Assembly: GCF_001423485.1 (NCBI RefSeq)
Contig: NZ_LMOD01000005.1
Location: 310,001-374,000 of the forward strand
Direction: 5' to 3'
Length of the DNA stretch: 64,000 bases
Origin: Microbacterium sp. Leaf320
GTDB taxonomy: Bacteria > Actinomycetota > Actinomycetes > Actinomycetales > Microbacteriaceae
Below, piece by piece: positions 57,455 through 64,000 of the stretch. Below the pieces are notes generated by a model. It saw nothing but the letters and a program-made list of their open reading frames with translations, ran no database searches and was not told where the DNA came from. The number at the start of each line of letters is the position of its first letter. Position 1 is the first letter of the stretch. Position numbers and translations under genes: made by a program.

Positions 57455-58146
57455 TGCAGGCGAACGAGGGCAAGGCGCTCGAGACGAGCGTCGACGGCAA
57501 GAGCTACGCACGTATTCCGCTGCGCACCCGCGTAGTCATGCCTGACGACGACCTCGACTCCGTCATCACGGAGTACGCGAAGGATGCCGTGCAGCCGGGA
57601 GACCTGCTGTTCGTGACCGAGAAGATCGTGGCGATCACGCAGGGACGCTCGTACCGTCTCGACGAGATCACTCCACGTCCGCTCGCGCGCTTCCTCTCGC
57701 GGTATGTCGTACGCACGTCGTACGGCATCGGCCTCGGCATGCCGGAGACGATGGAGATGGCGCTGCGCGAGTGCGGCACCCTGCGCATCCTCTTCGCGGC
57801 CGGCGTCTCGGTGATCACGAAGGCCTTGGGCCGTCGCGGTGACTTCTACCGCATCGCAGGAGACAAGGCCCGCGCGATCGACGGCCCCACGAAGAACACG
57901 ATCCCGCCATACAACCAGGCGGTCGTGCTCGGGCCGAAGAACCCGCGCGAGGTCGCTCTCCGCGTCCAGAAGCTGGTCGGCGGACAGGTGGATGTGGCGG
58001 TCGTCGACATCAACGACATCGGCGGCAACATCCTGGGATCGACCCTCGACAAGGCCGGTGAGCGCCGGCTCGTTCAGATCCTCGGTGACAATCCCCTCGG
58101 CCAGGCGACGCAGTCGACGCCGATGGGAATCGTCCGCGAGGTCTGA
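57454..58146 (+). CDS. CofE-like (F420-0:glutamate ligase fold) protein
   Basis: The 230-residue protein matches the CofE fold: PGDLLFVTEKIVAITQGRSY, ARFLSRYVVRTSYGIGLGMPETMEMALRECG, VITKALGRRGDFYRIAG and the C-terminal VAVVDINDIGGNILGSTLD. CofE adds glutamates to coenzyme F420, but the rest of the F420 pathway is not in the window, and this stand-alone version occurs in bacteria without known F420 use. ATG 57454 shares its first base with the last base of the sigA stop codon (GTG 57451 also possible), so it is cotranslated with sigA. Confidence 0.82.
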
Positions 58147-58169
58147 TCTTCGCGAGTCGCACTGACAGC

Positions 58170-58204
58170 AAGAAGGCCCGGATGCTCAGCATCCGGGCCT
58201 TCTT
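58170..58204. terminator. Bidirectional terminator after the CofE-like gene
   Basis: A near-perfect palindrome of 35 bases: AAGAAGGCCCGGATGCT, C, AGCATCCGGGCCTTCTT. In RNA a 14-15-bp stem with a small loop is expected, with A- and U-rich ends that suit both converging transcripts. Confidence 0.88.
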
Positions 58205-58235
58205 CGTGCCCGAGTCGGGTCAGAACGAAGTCGGG

Positions 58236-59252
58236 TCAGAACCCGATCGCGGCCTGGTAGCGAGGCTTGTGGCCCGTGCGGATGCCCGTGACGCTCGGCT
58301 TGTTCTCGTACACGCCGGCTCCCCAGTTGCCCTCGACCAGAACAGGCCCCTCGGCGGTGACCACGACGTCCCAGCCGACGTACTGCACCTGAGGCACGAC
58401 GCGGGCGACCTGGTCGACGAACTCGCGCACCTCGTCCATCATCGGAAGCTGGAAATCGGCGATCGGGAAGCCCGAGTCGGGGTGCGTGACGTGGACGTGC
58501 CCGTGCGAGTCGTAACCCGAACCCACCGAATGTCCGTCCTCGTCGAGCATGGTGTAGAAACCGCCGAAGCTCATCTGGTCGCTGACGGCTCCGCGGCCGA
58601 ACTTCTGCGCCATCGCGAGGATGTGCGTCTTCTCGCCGTCGAAGAACGCGGTGATGCGGGTGGTGTTCACCGTGCCGGGGCAGACGGCGGCGAGGTCGGC
58701 GTGCTGACGGATGACCTCTTCGACCAGCACCTGCTTCTTCGACAGCAGCTCCGCGTGAAAGGCGTCCCAGTCGGTGACGTCGGCCGCGTGGTAGCGGTGG
58801 ACGCCGGTGCCGGCCTGACCGTGCGTCTCCTTGACGACGATCGTGCCCTGGCGCTCCGTGAAGGCGCGCAGCTCCTCGGCATTGCCCTCGGTGATGAGCA
58901 TCCACTCGCGCTTGAGGAACGCGTCGAAGACGGCGTTGAACTCGGCCTTGTCGTGGAAGAGGTGCCGGTAGTCGGGGTGGTCGTACTTCTGCGAGATCTC
59001 GTTGGAGACCGGGTGCGTCATGAAGGTGTCGCGCTCGGCCTTGGTGAGGATCGCGAAGTCGTAGTCGATGTAGTCCTGGAATCCGACGTTGTGTCGACCC
59101 GCCGACCACAGCATGTCGACCACCACGAGAGGCACGGCCTTGCCGTGCTGGGCGGATGACTCCTTGGCCCTCTCGATCACCGAGGCGACGTCGATGCGGC
59201 GGGCGCGCGTCAGCAGATAGCGGACGCGGGGCACGAGGGAAAAGCGTGACAT
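58236..59252 (-). CDS. ATP-grasp protein of the sugar-transfer-associated type
   Basis: The 338-residue protein has the ATP-grasp layout of the group seen near polysaccharide and peptidoglycan genes: IVVKETHGQAGTGVHRYHAAD (phosphate loop), LVEEVIRQHADLAAVCPGTVNTTRI (adenine-side segment), MSFGGFYTMLDEDG, and WDVVVTAEGPVLVEGNWGAGVYENKPSVTGI with the metal-binding E and N. The N-terminal 100 residues (MLWSAGRHNVGFQDYIDYDF) are also typical. It probably joins a carboxylate to an amine; the substrate is unknown. ATG 59252 follows GGAGA. It is divergent from the alanine-racemase-like pair. Confidence 0.85.
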   Translation of the reverse strand: MSRFSLVPRVRYLLTRARRIDVASVIERAKESSAQHGKAVPLVVVDMLWSAGRHNVGFQDYIDYDFAILTKAERDTFMTHPVSNEISQKYDHPDYRHLFHDKAEFNAVFDAFLKREWMLITEGNAEELRAFTERQGTIVVKETHGQAGTGVHRYHAADVTDWDAFHAELLSKKQVLVEEVIRQHADLAAVCPGTVNTTRITAFFDGEKTHILAMAQKFGRGAVSDQMSFGGFYTMLDEDGHSVGSGYDSHGHVHVTHPDSGFPIADFQLPMMDEVREFVDQVARVVPQVQYVGWDVVVTAEGPVLVEGNWGAGVYENKPSVTGIRTGHKPRYQAAIGF

Positions 59253-59331
59253 GGATCTCCAAGGTCGGGGTCCCATCCAGTCTACGGGGGGCACGCAGGG
59301 CATCCTGAGAAGGCGGAGCTAGGCTGGAACC

Positions 59332-60039
59332 GTGTGTGAGAAGACATCCAGCTCCCGTCCGCGGGCGATGATCTCGCGGTCGGCTCTGGCCGCGTCCGCG
59401 TCCGCAGCCGTCGACGCGGGAGGCCGCATCGCGGATCTCCGCAGGGATGCCTGGGGCCATGGCGTGCTCGCGATCGCGCACGCCGTGACGGGTGCCGGCG
59501 CTGCCGCCGTGCTCGTGGACTACGCCGAAGAGGCCGAGATGCTGCGACTCGAGGGCATCGAGGCGGTCACCGAGGGCGCGGCCGACATCGACCCTTTCCT
59601 GCTCTACGGACTGCCGGATGCCGAGGGGACGCTGCGTACGACCCCCGTGATGCGCCTCGTCGGACGGATTCTGTCGACGAAGCCGCTGAAGGCCGGAGAC
59701 GCGGTCTCGTACGGCTACACGCATCGGGCATCGCGCGACACCACAGCGGCACTCATCACCGGCGGATACGCGCAGGGGATCGTTCGGGCGCTCGGCAACG
59801 CGGCTCACGTCGAGATCGACGGCGTGCAACGGCCGATCGTCGGGCGCGTCGCGATGGATGTCTGCGTGATCGATCTGCAGGATGCCGCCGATGCCCAGCC
59901 CGGTGTCGACGCCACCTACTTCGGCGGGCCGGGATCTGCCGGCCCGGGGCTCGCGCGCTGGAGCGCTGTGACCGGACTCACGATCGCCGAGCTCATCACC
60001 GTGGCCGGGTCGCACGCGGAGCGGGGGTGGGAGGCATGA
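59332..60039 (+). CDS. Short alanine-racemase-like protein: C-domain with tyrosine, no PLP lysine
   Basis: The 235-residue product is a reduced alanine racemase. The N-terminal 85 residues are a shortened barrel remnant; where the family has the PLP lysine in VVKADAYGHG, this protein has DLRRDAWGHG with arginine. The barrel then jumps to a complete C-terminal beta domain: LKAGDAVSYGYTHRASRD with the catalytic Tyr of the partner subunit, ALITGGYAQGIVRALGN, and the GRVAMDV loop. A GTG start with TAGGCT six bases upstream (leaderless). The next gene, coupled by an ATGA overlap, has the opposite set of residues. The pair may form a heterodimer; alone this protein should be inactive. Confidence 0.82.
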   Translation: MCEKTSSSRPRAMISRSALAASASAAVDAGGRIADLRRDAWGHGVLAIAHAVTGAGAAAVLVDYAEEAEMLRLEGIEAVTEGAADIDPFLLYGLPDAEGTLRTTPVMRLVGRILSTKPLKAGDAVSYGYTHRASRDTTAALITGGYAQGIVRALGNAAHVEIDGVQRPIVGRVAMDVCVIDLQDAADAQPGVDATYFGGPGSAGPGLARWSAVTGLTIAELITVAGSHAERGWEA

Positions 60040-61076
60040 GCCGCCCGGAACTCCGCATCCGCACCGATCGATTCCTGTCGAACATCGTCGCCGTGCGGGA
60101 GCGCATCGCTCCGTCGGCCCTGATGGTGGTCCTCAAGGACGACGCGTACGGACACGGGCTCCGCTGGGCGGTCGAGGCAGCCCAGAGCGCCGGCGTCGAG
60201 TGGTACGGCTCCTATGACGTCGGCAGCGGTGTCGAGGCACGGCGGGTGCTGGGCGAGAGCGGGCGCGTGCTCGCCTGGGTCACATCGACCGATCCCGAGA
60301 TCGATGAGGCGCTGCGTCAGGGCATCGACCTCGGCGTCGGCAGCGCCGAGTATCTCGAGCGGATCGTCGCGCGGGCATATGACCTCGGACTCCGCGCCCG
60401 GATCCATCTCAAGATCGACACGGGGCTGCATCGCAACGGACTGCTTCCGCAGGAGTGGGCGCAGACGATCGCGGACGTCAGAGCAGGTGAGACCGCGGGG
60501 CAGCTCGAGCTCGTCGGAATCTGGAGCCATCTCGCCGAAGCCAGCGACGCCGAGGACGACGAGGCCCAGGCGGCGTTCCTCGAGGCCGTCCGCGTGGTCG
60601 AGGAATCCGGGGGCACCCCCGAGGCGCTGCACCTGACGGCATCCGCTGCTTCCTGGTGGCGCCCGGAGCTGCGCGGTTCCGTCTCCCGCATCGGCGCGTT
60701 CTGCTACGGCGTCCGTTCGGCCGACGGCCCGGACCTCGATGGCCTCCTGCCCGTGGCCGAGCTCGTGGCCACCGTCGTCGAGATCCGCGATCACGGAGCG
60801 GTGATCGCGATCGGCTCTTTCGACGGGATCCCGTCGACGCTCGTGGGAGCGACTGTCGGCACACCGGAAGGACCGCGCGAACTGGTCCGCATCGACATGA
60901 CGACGTCCGTGGTCGCCGCGTGGCCGGGCATGCAGGTGGGCGACGCCGTTCGGGTGTTCGGGGCAGGGGAGCACGGGGAATGCAGCGCGACCACGCTCGC
61001 AGAGAGCATCGACACGGTCGGGGAGGAGATCCTCACCCGACTGACACCTCGGGTGCGGCGCGTCGTCATCGAGTGA
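60036..61076 (+). CDS. Alanine-racemase-like protein: full PLP barrel, tyrosine segment missing
   Basis: The 346-residue product has an intact racemase barrel: VVLKDDAYGHG with PLP Lys34, HLKIDTGLHRNGL (substrate-side Arg), IWSHLAEAS, TASAASWW and RIGAFCYGV. The C-terminal beta domain is altered: the VSYG-type segment with the catalytic Tyr is missing (EIRDHGAVIAIGSFDGIPSTL occupies the region) and IDMTTSVVA replaces the MDQ loop, while the last strand ILTRLTPRVRRVVIE is normal. It overlaps the previous gene by four bases. Racemases work as dimers with the tyrosine supplied by the other subunit, so the neighbour could supply it. The amino acid acted on is unknown. Confidence 0.85.
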   Translation: MSRPELRIRTDRFLSNIVAVRERIAPSALMVVLKDDAYGHGLRWAVEAAQSAGVEWYGSYDVGSGVEARRVLGESGRVLAWVTSTDPEIDEALRQGIDLGVGSAEYLERIVARAYDLGLRARIHLKIDTGLHRNGLLPQEWAQTIADVRAGETAGQLELVGIWSHLAEASDAEDDEAQAAFLEAVRVVEESGGTPEALHLTASAASWWRPELRGSVSRIGAFCYGVRSADGPDLDGLLPVAELVATVVEIRDHGAVIAIGSFDGIPSTLVGATVGTPEGPRELVRIDMTTSVVAAWPGMQVGDAVRVFGAGEHGECSATTLAESIDTVGEEILTRLTPRVRRVVIE

Positions 61077-61115
61077 CGAGAGGGGCCGCACGACGAAGAG
61101 GTCGGTCAACGAAAG

Positions 61116-61141
61116 CGGAGCCCGTCACATGACGGGCTCCG
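61116..61141. terminator. Terminator between racemase-like pair and DUF7455 gene
   Basis: An 11-bp perfect stem CGGAGCCCGTC / GACGGGCTCCG with loop ACAT, 40 bases after the racemase-like stop and 22 bases beyond the end of the convergent small gene. Confidence 0.75.
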
Positions 61142-61162
61142 AGGCGGATCAGACCGAATGGC

Positions 61163-61375
61163 TCAGTCGATCAGACGAGCGGTCTCATCGTGCCAGCTCG
61201 TGGCGATGCTGCGGAGCTTCTCTTCGTACTTGCGTCCGTGGTGGGCGCAGAAGAGCAGTTCGGAGCCGTTGACCTCGGCCGCGATGTAGGCCTGAGCGCC
61301 ACACGAATCACAGCGATCCATGGCGGTCAGGCGGAACTCGACGGCGGAGGTCTCACGTTCTGTCGTTGCGTTCAT
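61163..61375 (-). CDS. Small zinc-binding protein, DUF7455 type
   Basis: The 70-residue protein has LTAMDRCDSCGAQAYIAAEVNGSELLFCAHHGRKYEEKL, with CDSC and CAHH as likely zinc ligands, the pattern of the actinobacterial DUF7455 group encoded next to gyrase/topoisomerase genes or sigA. The function is unknown. ATG 61375 is preceded at seven bases by a perfect AAGGAGG; the open frame upstream to 61432 is not needed. Divergent from parE. Confidence 0.88.
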   Translation of the reverse strand: MNATTERETSAVEFRLTAMDRCDSCGAQAYIAAEVNGSELLFCAHHGRKYEEKLRSIATSWHDETARLID

Positions 61376-61559
61376 CTCGGTGCCTCCTTGAGAGTGTCGG
61401 GTTCGCTGGTTGGGCGTGATCAATGTAACCACGCTGTGGCTGCAGTAATGCCCGGTTTGCGGCGTGTTTCGCTCAGCGCGTACGCGCAGCAGTCGCAGTG
61501 GTCGCCCACGGGGAGTGTCTGCGGGCCCGAGGGAGGCATCGCGAATAGACTCGGAGATT

Positions 61560-63662
61560 GTGACCGCCGAGTATTCCGCCCATCATCTCCAGGTGCTCGA
61601 AGGGCTCGAGGCCGTCCGCAAGCGTCCCGGTATGTACATCGGTTCGAACGGATCCCCGGGCCTGATGCACTGCCTCTGGGAGATCATCGACAACGCCGTC
61701 GACGAGGCCGTCGCGGGCAACGGCTCGAAGATCGACATCATCCTGCACGAGGACGGCAGCGTCGAGGTCCATGACCGCGGCCGCGGCATCCCCGTAGACG
61801 TCGAGCCCCGCACCGGTCTCACCGGCGTCGAGGTCGTGTTCACGAAGCTGCATGCCGGTGGCAAGTTCGGCGGCGGGTCGTACGCCGCATCCGGTGGTCT
61901 GCACGGTGTCGGTGCTTCTGTGGTCAACGCGCTTTCCGAGCGCCTCGACGTCGAGGTCGACCGCGGCGGCAAGACGTATGCGATGTCCTTCCACCGCGGC
62001 GAGCCGGGACTCTTCGCCGACTCCGGCGAGAAGCGACCGGACGCGAAGTTCACGCCGTTCCAGGACAAGAGCGAGCTGCGGGTCGTCGGCAAGGCGCCTC
62101 GCGGTACCAGCGGCACGCGCATCCGCTACTGGGCCGATCACCAGATCTTCACGAAGGATGCCGCGTTCCAGCTCAACGATCTGGTGAACCGCGCTCGGCA
62201 GACGGCGTTCCTCGTCCCCGGCCTTGAGCTCGTCATCCGCGACGAGCGTGCGGCGAACGGATCCGAGGTCGAAGGTCAGGCGATCGAGACCTCCTACCGG
62301 TACGACGGCGGCATCTCGGAGTTCGTCGAGTACCTCGCGAACGACGCTCCCGTCACCGACACCTGGCGCATCCAGGGCGAAGGCACCTTCAAGGAGACCG
62401 TTCCGGTTCTGCAGGCCGACGGTCACATGATCGCGACAGAGGTCGAGCGCGTCTGCGCCGTAGACATCGCGATGCGGTGGGGAACGGGCTACGACACGAC
62501 CACGCGCTCGTTCGTCAACATCATCGCCACGCCCAAGGGCGGCACGCACCAGCAGGGGTTCGAGCAGGAGCTGCTCAAGGTGCTGCGGTCGCAGGTCGAT
62601 CAGAACGCACGCCGTCTGAAGGTCGGCAGCAACGACAAGCTCGAGAAGGACGATGTCCTCGCGGGTCTCACCGCTGTGCTCACGGTGAACGTGCCGGAGC
62701 CTCAGTTCGAGGGGCAGACGAAGGAGATCCTCGGCACGCCGGCCGTGCGCCAGATCGTGGCCCAGGTGATCCGCAAGGATCTCGCCGCGCGCTTCAGCTC
62801 GACGAAGCGTGACGACAAGAGCCAGGCGACGCAGCTGCTCGACAAGATCGTCGCCGAGATGAAGGCCCGCGTCTCGGCTCGCGCGCACAAGGAGACCCAG
62901 CGACGCAAGAACGCCCTGGAGTCGTCGACGCTGCCGACCAAGCTGGTCGATTGCCGCACGAACGAGGTCGAGCGCAGCGAGCTGTTCATCGTCGAGGGGG
63001 ACTCCGCTCTCGGTACGGCCAAGAACGCGCGCAACAGCGAGTTCCAGGCCCTGCTGCCGATCCGCGGGAAGATCCTCAACGTGCAGAAGGCGTCCGTCGG
63101 CGACATGCTGTCGAACACGGAGTGCGCGTCGATCATCCAGGTCATCGGTGCGGGGTCCGGTCGGAGCTTCGACATCGACGCCGCGCGCTACGGCAAGGTG
63201 ATCCTGATGAGCGACGCCGATGTCGACGGTGCGCACATCCGCACGCTGCTGCTCACGCTCTTCTACCGGTACATGCGTCCGCTCATCGAGCACGGACGCG
63301 TGTTCGCCGCGGTGCCGCCGCTGCACAGGGTGATCGTGATGAACCCCGGCTCCAAGCCGAACGAGACGATCTACACCTACAGCGAGCAGGAGATGCACAC
63401 GCTCCTGGCCAAGCTCCGCAAGGCGGGCAAGCGCTGGCACGAGCCGATCCAGCGTTACAAGGGTCTGGGCGAGATGGACGCCGAGCAGCTCGCGAACACC
63501 ACGATGGATCGTGGCGGACGGCTTCTGCGCCGCGTGCGCATGGAGGATGCCGAGGCGGCGGGTCGCGTCTTCGAGCTGCTGATGGGCAACGAGGTCGCTC
63601 CGCGCCGCGAGTTCATCATCGACTCCTCCGACCGCCTGTCGCGGGAGTCGATCGACGCCTGA
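61560..63662 (+). CDS. parE: Topoisomerase IV subunit B (type IIA, ParE)
   Basis: The 700-residue product is the ATPase subunit of a type IIA topoisomerase. It has the GHKL motifs (EIIDNAVDEA, DRGRGIPVD, GGLHGVGASVVNALS), the transducer lysine region (PKGGTHQQGFE), the TOPRIM domain with VEGDSALGTAKNARNSEFQALLPIRGKILNVQ and SDADVDGAHIRTLLLTLFYRYM, and the C-terminal RYKGLGEMDAEQL. I call it ParE because actinobacterial gyrB is normally next to dnaN-recF, whereas the second copy lies near sigA; sequence alone does not exclude GyrB. GTG 61560 is the start, with TAGACT eight bases upstream; the 32-residue extension to 61464 is unlikely. Confidence 0.88.
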   Translation: MTAEYSAHHLQVLEGLEAVRKRPGMYIGSNGSPGLMHCLWEIIDNAVDEAVAGNGSKIDIILHEDGSVEVHDRGRGIPVDVEPRTGLTGVEVVFTKLHAGGKFGGGSYAASGGLHGVGASVVNALSERLDVEVDRGGKTYAMSFHRGEPGLFADSGEKRPDAKFTPFQDKSELRVVGKAPRGTSGTRIRYWADHQIFTKDAAFQLNDLVNRARQTAFLVPGLELVIRDERAANGSEVEGQAIETSYRYDGGISEFVEYLANDAPVTDTWRIQGEGTFKETVPVLQADGHMIATEVERVCAVDIAMRWGTGYDTTTRSFVNIIATPKGGTHQQGFEQELLKVLRSQVDQNARRLKVGSNDKLEKDDVLAGLTAVLTVNVPEPQFEGQTKEILGTPAVRQIVAQVIRKDLAARFSSTKRDDKSQATQLLDKIVAEMKARVSARAHKETQRRKNALESSTLPTKLVDCRTNEVERSELFIVEGDSALGTAKNARNSEFQALLPIRGKILNVQKASVGDMLSNTECASIIQVIGAGSGRSFDIDAARYGKVILMSDADVDGAHIRTLLLTLFYRYMRPLIEHGRVFAAVPPLHRVIVMNPGSKPNETIYTYSEQEMHTLLAKLRKAGKRWHEPIQRYKGLGEMDAEQLANTTMDRGGRLLRRVRMEDAEAAGRVFELLMGNEVAPRREFIIDSSDRLSRESIDA

Positions 63663-63678
63663 TCGTCACCCCTGATCG

Positions 63679-64000
63679 TCACGGCGCGAGCGACAGTGCG
63701 GCGCGGTACACATCGATCAGAGCATCCCTGTGGGTGTCCTGCGCGACCTGATCGCGATGGGAGATCGCAGCCGTGCTCATCGACCGGACAGAGGCCGGAT
63801 CGTCGCGCAGCGCGCGGAGTGCATGGGCGAGCCCCGTCGCATCCGGGGTGTCGGTCACGATTCCGCCGCCGTCGGGGAGCATCTCGGCGAGGTCAGGGTC
63901 GGTGACGATCACCGGCAGCCCCGACGCGATCGCCTCGAGGATGACCATCGGCTGGTTGTCGAAGTCGAGCGAGGTCGACACCAGCACGTGTGCCTGACGC
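63679..64000 (-). CDS. Glycosyltransferase family 4-type protein, C-terminal end (partial)
   Basis: Only the last 106 residues are inside the window; the frame is open to the right edge. The sequence (VSTSLDFDNQPMVILEAIASGLPVIVTDPDLAEMLPDGGGIVTDTPDATGLAHALRALRDDP) is the donor-nucleotide-binding end of a GT-B glycosyltransferase, with the E-x7-E-like motif represented by MVILEAIASGLPVI. The acceptor and sugar cannot be told. It converges on parE with a gap of 16 bases. Confidence 0.88.
   Translation of the reverse strand, partial: RQAHVLVSTSLDFDNQPMVILEAIASGLPVIVTDPDLAEMLPDGGGIVTDTPDATGLAHALRALRDDPASVRSMSTAAISHRDQVAQDTHRDALIDVYRAALSLAP

Overview
The window is chromosomal DNA from a high-GC, flagellated actinobacterium, most likely Microbacterium or a close relative in Microbacteriaceae. 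The evidence is the GC bias at third codon positions, the actinobacterial gene set (GlnR-type nitrogen site, ppgK, glnA2-glnE, a DUF4191 protein, sigA followed by parE) and the content of the flagellar locus. No insertion sequence, prophage, CRISPR array or tRNA gene was found; the one structured RNA is rnpB.

Positions 1-20830 form an almost unbroken, all-plus-strand flagellar locus: fliF (5' end outside), fliG, fliH, fliI, fliJ, a small unknown gene, fliK, flgD, flgE, flbD, motA, motB, fliM, fliN, fliO, fliP, fliQ, fliR, flhB, flhA, csrA, flgN, flgK, flgL and fliW. Most junctions are 1-4 base overlaps. Flagellin, fliD, fliS, chemotaxis genes and the distal rod genes are not here. The locus has its own control layer. 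Four copies of one promoter-like motif (GTTA, 17-18 bases, GCGATAGTC) stand before fliH, flbD-motA-motB, fliP and flgN-flgK-flgL-fliW, and a sigma-28-family gene lies at 22149. The fliH and fliP leaders share a second element: two small hairpins, each showing ACGGA in a 7-base loop, exactly 23 bases apart in both copies. This fits binding by CsrA, which is encoded in the same locus together with its usual antagonist FliW.

Positions 20900-24600 hold an unknown 178-residue gene, a divergent HU-like gene with a strong terminator, the sigma factor, a minus-strand AAA ATPase with a possible sigma-28-type promoter, and a small unknown gene. Positions 24600-33920 are mixed housekeeping and accessory genes: a zinc-ribbon/nuclease-like protein, oxidoreductases, an HTH regulator with a perfect palindromic operator, a methyltransferase-like membrane protein, a YchJ protein, a C4 zinc-ribbon coiled-coil protein, a family A DNA polymerase, rnpB and a lipoprotein. 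Positions 34000-46210 are rich in nitrogen metabolism (amino-acid permease, glnA2-glnE, glnA1 with a GlnR-type site), with polyphosphate glucokinase, a lipid-kinase-like gene and an AI-2E-family exporter.

Positions 46216-64000 carry a RimB-like/RimK pair, a DUF4191 protein, a pseudokinase-like membrane protein, 2-oxoacid dehydrogenase E2 and E3, leucyl aminopeptidase, a PAC2 protein, sigA with an overlapping CofE-like gene, an ATP-grasp gene, two adjacent alanine-racemase-like genes that carry complementary halves of the active site, a small zinc-binding protein, parE and the end of a glycosyltransferase gene.

Many single genes look leaderless: a TANNNT -10 box lies 6-8 bases before the start codon. 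The observations I would follow first are the twin-ACGGA leaders and the complementary alanine-racemase-like pair.
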